64,000 nucleotides of DNA from the NCBI RefSeq assembly GCF_014839805.1, contig NC_051123.1, positions 1,222,727-1,286,726 of the forward strand, read 5' to 3'. The DNA comes from Manduca sexta. Its lineage: Eukaryota > Arthropoda > Insecta > Lepidoptera > Sphingidae. Shown here one piece after another: positions 41,626 through 53,038 of the stretch (position 1 is the first letter of the stretch; each line of letters begins with the position of its first letter). The position numbers and the translations under genes are program-made. A model generated the notes under the pieces. It had not been told where the DNA came from. It ran no database searches and was given only the letters and a program-made list of their open reading frames with translations.

Positions 41626-43227
41626 GACCATAAAAATAAACTCAGCGATTGAAGTACCCGAACAAGTTGGCCGCAATTATCGCTCGTATGTTCCTGGTTT
41701 TAGCATATGTTATTGAATGCATTTCGTACATTTAAAATGAAAGCTTGGTGTTTGTAGATTTATTGTTGCGTTAGTAAATATGTTCATGTCGATAACATGC
41801 TAATGTAGAAAATGTCGGATTAAAAAATATGTGTGTCGGACGCGTATTTAGGAAAAACAGTTCCTTGGTGAGAATAGCGAAAAATAAAAAGCGGAATAAT
41901 GTTTTCACTTTTTATGGAACATAGACGTAGTAAAAAAAAAAATATATATGACCTATTTTTTTTTGCCAAATCCTAAATAAGCGCCTGACACAATAATACA
42001 TTATAATTGTAATGTTTGTTCGTAGTAGATATTTAGCAGTTCGGACTCGTCTTTTTTATCGACATACTTCCTAATAATACGAAAAGTCTGTGATTGGCAG
42101 CTCTCAGAAAATGTGATTATTATTATTAATATATAAATAAATAGCTTGTTGTGTTTAGAAAACAATAGTGTAAACGTTTTGAAAATGCTTACCCATGCTG
42201 TGATTAATAAAAAGTACTATTTCATAATTAGCGGTCGTGCTGGCAACACAGTAGCCGGCTAAGTTTATTATAAAAATGGTATATTCTTTTTTTGAATCGT
42301 TATGGTAGTTTCGTACAAATTCTAGAATAGTTTTTTTTCCTTTAGGGGCAATAAATATTTTTTACTTTAATACCTTTTCATAATAAATGCTATTACTTTT
42401 GTATTGAAGAATAGTAGAATGAAAATTAATGATTGTATTCAAATCGGTCAATGTACTACACAAATTCTAAATGTTATTAGTGTATAAAAATTGTGAACTT
42501 CTATAAATCCTTTATATCTCACTGTATGTGAAAATAATGTCAATATCTAAAGATAATGTTATCGCAGTTTGCTGTTGGGCAAGATTATTTAGCAAAGTTA
42601 TATTAAGAAATTATCGTGCTGATATAAAATTGGCACATTATCAAATTACCTTAATTAAAGCAATTATTTTGTAAAAATAATATTTTGTCATAAAAATATC
42701 CTGATCCAAAAGCAATCAAGAATAATTCACAATTATATGTGAATTATTCGTAATCACTATAAAACTATATAAGTTCAGGTTATGTGAGCAAAGATTTAAT
42801 TACTTAGATAAATTGTTAAGAAGCTATTCCTTGCTTTTAAAACTGTATTTAAATGGAGCCGTTTGGTCAGTTGACTGTTGGCTCAAGCTATGCAAATAGA
42901 TTATAGTAAATATCTAAACGTCCTATTACGTTTATGGCGTTAATGTCACTACATGTAGGTATTTAAACAAGTATTAAGATTATTCAAGTTTATATATGAC
43001 AAGTGTCGGGATCTGATTAGAGGTAACGATTTTGTCTATGTGGTATACATTATAAATAAAAAGTACAAAATTCGTAATATCTGTATTGACTATGTAGAAT
43101 GCATATTTTTCTTATATTTCTTTATTTACTGTTGACTATAATATCTCAGAATGGAGACAGTTTTCCATACCATAACTATGTTGATTAAGTACAGAATATT
43201 TGTACAAAATAGATCAACGTCGCACAA

Positions 43228-43386
43228 GGGCCTTATTCTGTATGATACTGTAAACGCGTAATGCGGCCGTGTCATATCTTCGTGAAATTCACGTGGAATG
43301 GTATCCTGTATGCCAATTTCTATTGTAAACATGACGCGGTGCATTACGCCAGTCAAAATAACGTGTGGGGTGGAGAATAAGGCCCC
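43228..43386. mobile_element. MITE of about 160 bp with GGGCCTTATTCT ends
   Basis: Left GGGCCTTATTCT, right AGAATAAGGCCC, perfect 12-bp inverted ends. CpG-rich core (GTAAACGCGTAATGCGGCC). No clear target duplication. The minus-strand open frame across it is chance. Confidence 0.7.
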
Positions 43387-44780
43387 AGCTTTCCTTTACG
43401 TAGGACGATAATGGTGCCAACTAATGGTCAAATTATACAAAGAATAGTAAAAGGGGACGCAATGACTAGTAAAGGACTGACATTAAAAAGTGGAGGCGGA
43501 TGAACTCGGCCTTTCATGATACTTTATAACTGATTTTATTTATTAATCATTTTATTATAACTATTATTAAAATTAGGTGGGGCTACAGAATGAAAAAACT
43601 ATAAAATATTAATCTGTCATTACCTACTGTATCAGGCGATGGTTAAAAAAATCTAGTAGTCGTTATTTCTTCCATCAAAATAAAATCCGTAGATTCTGAG
43701 AGTCAGTTCGTACAAAAAAATTGCAAATTAATATGAGTGCAATTAAATTATTGACACTGAATAAAATATGAAAAATAATATGATAGACTGTAATCTATTT
43801 TTCCCGTTTTCATTTACGTCTGCCTCTATTTTAAGTACCCGTAATAGTCAACATGAAGGTGACGCGATATCGACTTATTTTGGAGTATTGTTGCCGCATC
43901 GTTTGACTATTATCTTCCCCAAGATATCTCTTAATTTCAGGGGAAAATGGACATAATTGTTATTAATTTAATTGTTAACGTTTCCACATTCTTTAGTTAG
44001 GATGTTAGGTAATTATTCGCAATTTTGTCATTAGAGCTAGGTGGTGGTAATGTACTTAGCCTTTTGTATATTTAAGAAATTATATATAGCTTGGGCGCTG
44101 TCTGAATTATGCCGGAGCCATTTTAAATTTATCGCGCTGAATATGACATCAACGAATTAATGAAATTATACAGTAAATGTAGTAGATGCATTCTCTAACA
44201 TTCAACCATTGAGAGATCTAGAAATAGATAACGACAACAATAAATTATAATGAAATTTCGATCAAGTGGCTTATAGGCCTCGTGACTAGTCATCACATTT
44301 GACTCGTCATCATACTTATGTTTCATATTGATAAATGCCGTTAGACCATAGTGGCCCCGGCATAATTGAGAAATTGATGTTTGTCGTTTAATTTATATGT
44401 TTAAAGATTTTTGATGTGATGGTGTAGATTGTATAACTGTAAGAAACTTGTGCAATGCTAGGAGACTAATAAGTTTCAGTTTGTGGCAAGTTTTATATTT
44501 TATAAATTCAGTCTGGCAATGTTATAAATATGATTCACATCTTTAAAAATACTAATAGTAATCCTATTCCGTTTTTGATTGATTTTTTTTTTAAAAGATT
44601 TGTCGGGATTAAGTGGTAGACATTTTTATAGAACTTTAAGTTTTTGTGTCTATACGTGTATATCTGAACGTAACCTACGTTTTGTTGGTTCGAAGAGCCG
44701 TTAATTGTGATTTTAGATTACAAATTATATTAGTTATTTGTAAAATTGAGTTTTTTTGTCATTTCCTTTCTGTACATTGC

Positions 44781-44925
44781 GTCATCATCATCATCATTAT
44801 TTCAGCCGGGAATCGTTCACTGCTGGGCGTAGGCCTCCCCCAGTGAGCGCCACAGGGACCGGTTCTGGGCCGCCCTTATCCATCAGACTCCGGCGACCCT
44901 CACCAGATCGTCGGTAAATTGCGTA
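44781..44925 (+). repeat. Family F repeat, 5' part
   Basis: CATCATCATCATTATTTCAG, then GGGAATCGTTCACTGCTGGG and GGCGACCCTCACCAGATCGT. Longer copy at 56738. Confidence 0.65.
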
Positions 44926-45000
44926 TGAATTATATAAACGCTTTTGTACAAAAAATATATAGCCTTTGTTCGCAATAGCCCCTTTTAGTCTTTATAATAA

Positions 45001-45080
45001 TAATAATAATAATATCAGCCCTGTATTATATACTTGCCCACTGCTGAGCACGGGCCTCCTCTACTACTGAGAGGGAGGGT
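45001..45080 (-). repeat. SINE family A, 3' fragment
   Basis: (AAT)n, then the complement of the SINE A end (CAGCCCTGTATTATATACTT) to CTACTACTGAGAGGG. Confidence 0.7.
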
Positions 45081-45544
45081 TTACTATGATAAAAATATGT
45101 AAATGGAATTAAGTATAATTGATATAAAATTACTCACTCTATTATCAAAATATTTGTATGAATTTCGTGGTTTAAACACCTTTTGCATATAAACTTACAA
45201 AGCCCTTTGAAAAACAACTAGCTGAACTCATGCTTCATAAACAGAAACATATAACGAGTTTAAAATGTCTGTACAGAATATGTATATAGTGAAATTAAAA
45301 ATAATCTTGGAATTAATAAAAAAAAATCGTATAGATAAGTAAAACACAAATTCCAAAAGTATAAGCGCATTGATCTTCAAATAATCTATTCTCGAATTAT
45401 GTCAAAAATGTATTTAATCACATTTCATAAAAAGCCCTATCTCAGAAGCTTAACAATAAAATCACGTAAACGATATACGAATATAGTATTTTTTGTGAAA
45501 TAGTAGAAAAAAATAATACGCTGGCAACTGGAATTAACTGTCAA

Positions 45545-45725
45545 ATCGTAACCGCCGTTACCGAACACCTGCTTCCTGTTTTGTTTACAATTATCGAAGG
45601 AATATATTGAATTAAATGTGCTTCTAATTCATAAGTTATGAATTAAAAAGTATAGTGTATGTACTGCTAAACGATTAAATGGATATTTTAATAGTGATAG
45701 ATGTAATGATCCTGACGTATTTAAG
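45545..45725 (+). promoter_or_regulatory. Possible non-coding first exon of the 47.5-kb gene
   Basis: Locally less AT-rich text (CGTAACCGCCGTTACCGAAC) ending at an AAG|GTAAAT donor at 45726. The ATG at 45679 is out of frame with the main CDS after splicing to 47534. Inferred only from the acceptor at 47531-47533 needing an upstream exon. Confidence 0.3.
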
Positions 45726-46144
45726 GTAAATTGCTAAAGTATTTTCGCCAAACTTAACGTTTGCTCGAGATGGTTTATAATATTTTTTTATATCATATTG
45801 AAGGGACTTCCCATCAAGTAAACCGTAAAATATCATTTATAGTAGATACCTAGCAAGAAATTTATGAAAGGGCATCGCAGTGCCCTTTAAATATAATGCA
45901 TTAATTGGTATGTTTTGCGTCATCCAATTAATATTAATTAGATTATCGACAGTTCCTTTTATAACCGTAACATAATAATAGAATTCACCGGGCAAATTGT
46001 TCGGTAAAATTATCGCAAAATCATAATGGAATAGAAATTCGATAGACTTGATGTTTTAATTTTTTTCATTTTATTTTGTATTAAGTAACTAAATTTAATG
46101 TCAAGCAATGACATAAATTTTATTGTAGTTCAGTGAAGGTCAGG

Positions 46145-46425
46145 GTCAACAATTAAACACACATCACCCCTTTCCTCCAAAGGATTGGGCAGAGGTGTAA
46201 TCAGGCCACTCTCTTTTCATCCTATGTGTATGATGAAAGGAGAGTGGCCTGTTGTAAAATGGTGCCAGCTTATCAAAATATTGGGTACAAATTTTAGACT
46301 CCAGGCCCATATTGTGCAGAAAAACTGAATATCACATTGCCCAATCTGGGATTCAAATATGGGACTTAGGGATAATAGTTGTACTCTGCAAGCAACACAA
46401 CTATGATACAAAGTCTGTTAGAATT
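46145..46425 (-). mobile_element. SINE family B, diverged, with internal hairpin
   Basis: Complement of the SINE B body and head. Includes a 19-bp-arm hairpin (46202-46220, 46231-46249) not seen in other copies. Lies in the presumed first intron of the downstream gene. Confidence 0.55.
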
Positions 46426-47133
46426 AATTATTAAATAATGAGTAGTTTAAGTAAACAATAGTTGCTCAAGCTTCTCTAGAAAGAGCTGTTTAACTCGTTT
46501 GCGGATGTTGCAAGTGTGTTGTAGGGCGTTGCAAGGGATTTACATGCTAAATTAAATTGAATATATCAAATAAAGAAATAACCTTTATTCAGAAATAGGG
46601 CCAAGAATATATTATTAATAATTTGGTATTAATAAAGAATATTCGAATTAATCTGCATTAATACAACAATACTTCGTAATATACTATTTTGTAAAACATT
46701 ATATAAAGAATATATATTATTTTGTATAATAATTATTTAATATAGGCTTTATTTGATACTAGCTTTTCCTTGAGGCTGCACCTGCTTAAAAATCATCTTT
46801 AAACAGAAAATCATTAGTTAAATTACTACTTATCAATATATAATATACACCTTATATTTTATAATCACTTGCACTTCAGATTTATATTCCATAGAGACTG
46901 ATTCACAATGTTTAAGTAAACATTGCCAACCAAATAATATTTATTACTCATATGTTTACCATTTATTCAGGAGCTTGGCTTTTTATTTGGTTACCTAATA
47001 TTATATTCCACAGTTAGTGTTAAATAGGCCCATTGTCTATAACTTGATAAATCAGATCTTAATCTATGACCATGAGCATCAAAATCAATTAACTTGGTGA
47101 ATATAATTCATATAATGAATCAAAACAACAAAT

Positions 47134-47443
47134 AGCGGGGCTAGCCTAGTTGGGTGTGGAACGGACTGCCATGCCGAGACAAATTTCTGTTGCTTTATGA
47201 AGCTGCCTACACACCGCTGACTTTTTTTAAAATGATCTGTTTATTCTTGGTGAATTATCGCTTGTTATAACAGTGAAGGAAAACATCTTGACAAATCATC
47301 TATAACAATTTTGAGGATGTGTAAAGTTCACCAATCCGCAGTAGGCCAGTGTAGTGGACTAAGGACTAATCCCTTTCAGTAGTAGAGGAGGCCGGTGCCC
47401 AGCAGTGGGACAGTATATAATACAGGGCTGATGTTATTGTTTA
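47134..47443 (+). mobile_element. SINE family A, older copy
   Basis: GGCTAGCCTAGTTGGGTGTG head, then a diverged body ending GGGACAGTATATAATACAGG and GCTGATGTTATT. It ends about 90 bp before the exon at 47534. Confidence 0.7.
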
Positions 47444-47539
47444 TTATAATAAAAACAAAGTTAGCTTTATTGCAAATAAGTAATTGTGCAAGACTTCTGC
47501 CATTCTTCTTAAAATTGTTTGTTTATTTTTCAGAATAAC

Positions 47540-49276
47540 ATGGACTCTATAGACAACAATCAATTCGAAGTTAAGGCTATAAACAGTAAACGGAAGCTAA
47601 CGCCAAGCACCAACGTGTACCTGAACCCTGCATTAGATCTCCTAGCCAATGAGGATCCTATGTGCAACACAGCCATGGAAATAGTACCGAACAAGAAACG
47701 GAAACAAATGAAGACTAATATTGCTGCTTTCGAGAATACGGCTCTCGATCTGGGGATCAGTAAAGAAGCAGTGAACGAATTTTTGGTAAAAGAACTAAAT
47801 AATGTGCGGAGGAATTGCAAATTTGGTGATACAGAGACAATTGATGAACCGGTGATAGCAAGTATTGATAGCAATAAGACTTGTCAGTCAAATGATGTGA
47901 TTGATGACACTAATGAAAATATTGACAATACAGAACCTATTTATGCTAATATAAGTACTGCAGATACGAAAAGCTGTGTTACAGACTGTGTACAAAGTAA
48001 TCCATCTCAAACAATGTATGATGAAAATGTGATTGCAAATTACACAGAAGGTAGTGAAATGGATTCTGGAATATCAATATTGGAAAAACATGTTAATCCT
48101 GATACAGCTGCAGATATTTCAAATATTACAAAGATAGAAACTAATATCACTAATCACATATTTATTAACAATCCAAATAATGTAAGCTTAAGTTTTATAG
48201 ACAGACTGACATTAGATTCACCAAATGTTTCAAACCAATCTTTATATTTAGATGATGACCTCAATGAAAGCAACATTATGGAAATAAAAACAATTACAGT
48301 GATCACGAAAAAACGACAAACTTCACAGAAAATGAACACGAATCCATTCTTAGATCCTAATTTAAACATTGACTATGATCCTGGAGTGAAACAAAACCCG
48401 TTTTTGGAACTGCCAGAGCCAGAATACAGTGTAGAGGCTATGAACAGACCTGTTGAAACTCAAATTCCACATATAAGCAATATTGTACCGAGACAATTGT
48501 TTACTGGAGATACAAACAGTACTATATCTACTGTTAATGAATCTTCTATGAATGGAGAAAGCAATGAGTATGAAAATATTGATGGATACAGATCAGAGAG
48601 TCCAGTATATGAAAATGTTATCGAAGATGACATAGCATTCGACAAACAAAGTAAAATCCTAGGATGTGATGTCTCAAGATTCACAGCAGCTGATATTATG
48701 AATCTAAATAAATTCAGTGGTCAAGCAAACAGTTCAAATGATTCTAATGACAGCAGAAAAGACTTGAAGAACATATTCAAAGTTGGAAAACTATCGAAGA
48801 AAGTCTTCAAAACTTTAAAAAAGACTTTTAAAACTGATAAACCTGAGCATAATGTTACTTTGAATCCATATGAAGTACCAAGGAAACCACCAAAGCAGAA
48901 AGCTAGTCCAAAAGATGCTGGTATTGAAAACCCAGGATTAAACTTGGACAATTCGGATGAAATAGAAGTGGAAGAGGTATATGATGAGGAACATGAGTAT
49001 GAAACAATAAAAACAATTCGGAATACACGACTAAATGCAAATGTCACTCCATTAAGAGAAAGGACTAATGAAATACAGGATGTTTCACAAAATAAAGTTC
49101 ATACACCTGGGAAGAAAGTCAGGTTTGACTCGACATTGAATCAAGAGAAAGTAATCACAGGAGATAGCTTCGATTACGACGTCCAAAGTCCAGGGTTCGA
49201 TGCGAAAATCGACAAATATCATGATGAATTGGAAAACTGTATTAATGAAAGAAAGATTTTACAGCAAAATATGTAA
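47540..49276 (+). CDS. Unrecognised disordered acidic protein with NPF and YEN motifs (578 aa)
   Basis: I do not recognise a family. The exon opens after TTTATTTTTCAG (47533). The ATG at 47540 (AATAACATGG) is the first in frame and starts MDSIDNNQFEVKAINSKRKL. Visible parts: an NPALD motif near residue 29; a basic KKRK (52-55) that could be a nuclear signal; long Asn/Asp/Ser/Thr-rich low-order stretches; NPFLDPN (about 267) and NPFLELPEPE (about 285), the type of motif bound by EH domains; YENIDG (about 345) and VYENVIEDD (about 356); a basic amphipathic stretch about 405-430 (KLSKKVFKTLKKTFK); an acidic run about 472-489; PGKKVRFDSTL; and a charged, possibly coiled-coil end. No signal peptide or membrane helix. 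Base composition is AT-rich like a host gene. AATAAA at 49647-49652 may end the transcript. The stop overlaps TAT|GTAAGA, so a further exon is possible. Confidence 0.82.
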   Translation: MDSIDNNQFEVKAINSKRKLTPSTNVYLNPALDLLANEDPMCNTAMEIVPNKKRKQMKTNIAAFENTALDLGISKEAVNEFLVKELNNVRRNCKFGDTETIDEPVIASIDSNKTCQSNDVIDDTNENIDNTEPIYANISTADTKSCVTDCVQSNPSQTMYDENVIANYTEGSEMDSGISILEKHVNPDTAADISNITKIETNITNHIFINNPNNVSLSFIDRLTLDSPNVSNQSLYLDDDLNESNIMEIKTITVITKKRQTSQKMNTNPFLDPNLNIDYDPGVKQNPFLELPEPEYSVEAMNRPVETQIPHISNIVPRQLFTGDTNSTISTVNESSMNGESNEYENIDGYRSESPVYENVIEDDIAFDKQSKILGCDVSRFTAADIMNLNKFSGQANSSNDSNDSRKDLKNIFKVGKLSKKVFKTLKKTFKTDKPEHNVTLNPYEVPRKPPKQKASPKDAGIENPGLNLDNSDEIEVEEVYDEEHEYETIKTIRNTRLNANVTPLRERTNEIQDVSQNKVHTPGKKVRFDSTLNQEKVITGDSFDYDVQSPGFDAKIDKYHDELENCINERKILQQNM

Positions 49277-49900
49277 GATTTGATCATAATTCGGTATCAA
49301 AATACCCATTACGCACCTAAGATTTTAATTAATTTATATCTTTGAAAAATATTTGTTTTTATTTGTATATAATGCACGAGACGGTAAAGTAAGCTTTTGT
49401 TTACATAAACAATACATAGATGGCGTTGTTTTGATATATCTATGATCTCCATTAATACCACCGTAATAAAAATTAAGTTTAATAATAATTATTTTTGTTT
49501 ACGTCCTCGCACGTAATAATTACCTATTAATAATTTTAATGTCATTTTTACATTGTTAAGAGGCTCAATGTGAACCAAATCTTGCCAAAACCTAAAATGA
49601 TATCTAAAGTTACATCCATTTAATTTTGTTTAGATTAGTAGTTAGTAATAAATCTGTGATTATGAATAATAAGTATGCTATTCGATGAAGTTTTGTCTAA
49701 CATGCCGCGATTTTCAAGTTTATATTTTTTACACTATTTTTAAATCTTATTTGTATTTTTTACTTTGCGTATTAAGTTATGTAATGATATTTAAGCTATT
49801 GTATGTATATTTTGACGTACGTGCATAATTGTTTTAGGAATCACTGTTTTTGTTTACTGAACGCACTCATACGAGTATACGGGCGTGTGCGAACACAATA
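49277..49900 (+). other. Probable 3' UTR and flank of the 578-aa gene
   Basis: AT-rich, repeat-free sequence with AATAAA at 49647-49652. No ORF. Confidence 0.5.
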
Positions 49901-49936
49901 CGTTCCGATATTTGAAGCGTACTATTAATTTATACA

Positions 49937-50162
49937 CTCATTCACGCCTTTTATCCTTAGGGGTAGGCAGAAGCGCAACTGGTGCACTGTGTTTCCGCTG
50001 TGTATTCCGTTCCATGATGTGGGGGCGATATTATTATCGGGCACAAATTCTAGACTCCAGGCTGATACACGAACAACCCAATATCACTGTCCGTCCCGGG
50101 AATCGTACCCGAGACCCCAGTACTCCAGTACCGTAATACAACTACGCTGAGGCAGTCTATAA
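49937..50162 (-). mobile_element. SINE family B copy
   Basis: Complement of the SINE B body (CGGGCACAAATTCTAGACTC) and head (CCGGGAATCGTACCCGAGAC ... GAGGCAGT). Confidence 0.7.
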
Positions 50163-50292
50163 CCAACGTATTAATTTATAACCGAAGCTAACGTCCATTT
50201 AAAATATAAATATTACTTATGTACTTAATTTTTTATATCTAAGTCAATTAATTTATTTTATTTAATATGTACTAATAAGTCTTATTATTTTA

Positions 50293-50536
50293 CTAGCTGA
50301 CCCGACAGACGTTGTCCCGTCTTAACTATGAATTTGCAGCGCGCATTCTGTCAATCGCTGAAATTAACTTTTCTTAAATTTTCTAACGTTCCGCTCAACG
50401 TCCTTAATTTTTTCTTTTATAAGATCCTTCTCCTGACAATAACAAACACACAAAAAAAAAATAGTGTAATCGGTCCAGCCGTTCACGCGTGATGGCGTGA
50501 CCAAGGGAAATAGGGATTCATTTTTATATATATAGA
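50293..50536 (-). mobile_element. Non-autonomous Helitron, subfamily 3
   Basis: A|CTAGCTGACCCGACAGACGT at the left (complement of the tail) and ...TTTTTATATATATAGA|T at the right (complement of the TC head). A^T target, no duplication. Confidence 0.78.
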
Positions 50537-50619
50537 TATTAACACGAGAAGTTACATAAAATCTTGCCTGTAATTATTTTAATAAACACTTTGTATTAAT
50601 TATTTGTTTTAATATCCTT

Positions 50620-50940
50620 CCTCATACCGATAGTCCTTTGCACTGAATGCACGCCCATGCACAGGGGACATTTGTCGCGGCCCTAGGCACCCAGGTCAGA
50701 GTGTATACCTCATGGTTGTGACTACACATTGAGGCTTATGAGGGCTTGCGATCATTTCCCTGTCTTCTCCCCTCCACCCATACTAAGAGGCTTCCTTTTC
50801 CTTCTCCCACACTTCCTTCCCCAGTTATCCACTCCCAACTTTGCTCCAGGCACCTGCAGTCGCTTAGTTCGAAAAATTTCTTGAGTGGAGACCACGTACC
50901 GGCAAACGCAGCATTAGACTTCCTTTTACAAAGTGAATAG
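50620..50940 (-). repeat. Family E repeat
   Basis: GGACATTTGTCGCGGCCCTA, GTATACCTCATGGTTGTGAC and GGCACCTGCAGTCGCTTAG, complement of family E. Confidence 0.6.
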
Positions 50941-51007
50941 ACGTCTTTGTAAAGGTCGCTGGATTACACTGGATGCAGGCCGCATTTGACAGAATTGGAA
51001 ATCTTTA

Positions 51008-51124
51008 GGGAATACCAAACAATACCTTGTAATTCAAGGTGTTGGATGATGTCTACTGTTTATGGGCGGTCGTATCGCTTACCATCAGGCGAACGGCAAG
51101 TTGGTTTCGTCCTTCAAAGCAATG
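51008..51124 (+). repeat. Family D, 5'-truncated copy
   Basis: AATACCAAACAATACCTTGT, then GGGCGGTCGTATCGCTTACC and ATCAGGCGAACGGCAAG. Confidence 0.65.
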
Positions 51125-52430
51125 CAAATTAATTGAATATTTGCGTCAAATTGAATGTGTTTAGAATTATTGAAATATTGATGCTAGTGTAAACGCACTT
51201 GGAAGTTCTAGGATAATTTATTCCTGTAAAAACATGGTAGTCTAATCTTACCGCTAGAATTCTTTATGGGCCTGATAGGACCCAATAAAAATATAATGTT
51301 ACGCGCCGCTATCCTAGTCGATGACATCGGGCGTTTCCGGAAGTATTCGGCTGCGCGGTCAGGCTGGCAGAAGAAAAGATATGTCACGCGGCGACTATTC
51401 TATTATTCTCTCTGGTTGCACGTATTCAAAAAATGTCTAAAATTGTATTCTGTAATTAGTTTTGCTAATATAATGTTTAATACTGTAAAAAGAGCGTTTA
51501 ATAATAGGCTGGCTCGCTCCTCTACAGTGAATTAACCGGTCATTCAATCTTGATCCTTGAGTGTTTGCCGTTATAGACTCATTCAGAATAAGCAAGCAAG
51601 TTCTCTGATATTTATTGTTTTTCAAAATGTTTTTGGCTTTGTAAAACTTTGTTCTTATAAGTTTCTGTAACTTCGAAATGTCGAGATTCTCACTCTGTAA
51701 AATTGAATCTTCGTAAACATTGCCAATAAAAATTCCTGTCTCTGAAATAAAATCATTCATACAATCTTAGGACCATTGTATACAACAAAAGAACCAATTT
51801 GCTGCAATTCTCACCGACCTTCGGACAATTTGCACACTGCATCTCTATTGAATAATGGTTCCACGTGGTTTCTATATTTGTACAATGGGCTAATAGTACG
51901 GGACGGGTTCTGACGTCCGAGTGTCTTCCTGTCTTTAGTTATTGCTATTACACTGTGTTTTATAGTCATGCTAGTGATAATATTTCCTCAGCGTTTCTTT
52001 TTCAAACCAATTTTTATGGACATTATTATGTCATACAGTTCTTTTAGAGTATTTTAGGCAAGACTAACTCTTATTGTCTGTCCGGAAAATAAAAAAGAAC
52101 AGATTTGGGGGCTCCGTTTTGCTAAGTTAACGTTGTCAGTAGAAAAATTTGTTTTACAACATGGCGCGGTTTCTTATTTTGCTGGTCAGACTGTAGGTAA
52201 GCATATGTTGATACACGAGAATGTGTCACATAAATAATTTCTATCACTGATGAGCATCTACAATACCAAAAGTGTTGTAATTTATTAATAAAGTATGATA
52301 AGCTTTACACAATCAAGTAGAAATACGGGTCAGTGTTAAAAGCAAAATCCACCTTTTTGGTTTGACTGCACACAATACATCTGTTCTTGGTCGTAGCATC
52401 ATTAGCGGTATATACTTAGGGCTGGGTAAA
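51125..52430. other. Intergenic stretch without recognised content
   Basis: A small CpG-containing patch at 51300-51400 (ACGCGCCGCTATCCTAGTCG). The overlapping plus (89 aa) and minus (107 aa) open frames show no domain and no codon bias, so I do not call them. Confidence 0.5.
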
Positions 52431-52715
52431 AAAATCTGCGTATATGGAGCTTAAATTAAAAATAACCACATTTCCGTGGTATTTTTGCGTTATACGATCT
52501 TACCTCTTATCCGATATTAGCCGAATAAGGTGCATTTGGCTAACCTTTTATCCCGATAATTTGTTCGTGTGGAATATTTGAATTTTTAATCAGACTTTTA
52601 AGTAGATGGCGTTGCGTTGCGTCGTATAGAAAGCGCCATAGATTACTACAATGATTTAGGTATATTTGTAACAGAAAAAACAAGTTAGTCGGATGAAACC
52701 GCGAACAACAGCTAG
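52430..52715 (+). mobile_element. Helitron tail, head not defined
   Basis: TTTTATCCCGATAATTTGTT, GATGGCGTTGCGTTGCGTCG and GAAACCGCGAACAACAGCTAG|T. Confidence 0.5.
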
Positions 52716-53038
52716 TTTCCTTACGATAATTTAACTATAAGCCTACAGCGCATCCATGATTTTGATAAATTGAGTACCTAATCTTAGTGGCGGAGATCCC
52801 GTCTTATATGTACGTTTGTTGCCCCATGTACTACAAAAAAACTTAGGTGCGATGTGAAATAGGCAGATTTTCACCGCCCTCACATAGACATAGGCTGTTA
52901 TATTATATAGATTATAGGTTAGAATCGGCAGTGTCACATATTTTATAACACCGGTGAAGCTCGAAGAATAAGGGAACACTAATCTGTCATTAGCTCGCAA
53001 CGGAATTAAACAAATAGAAAGATAGTGTACTAAAAGTA

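Larger units (their letters stand above)
40857..45544. other. Region between the CRAL-TRIO gene and the next gene
   Basis: Starts with the CRAL-TRIO 3' UTR. An AATAAA at 41385-41390 is a possible polyadenylation signal. After the listed repeats, 41630-43225, 43390-44780 and 45085-45540 show nothing recognisable. Confidence 0.6.

Noticed and set aside
51266..51760. Overlapping plus (89 aa) and minus (107 aa) genes
   Set aside because: Neither has a domain, start context or splice support. The overlap itself argues for chance.
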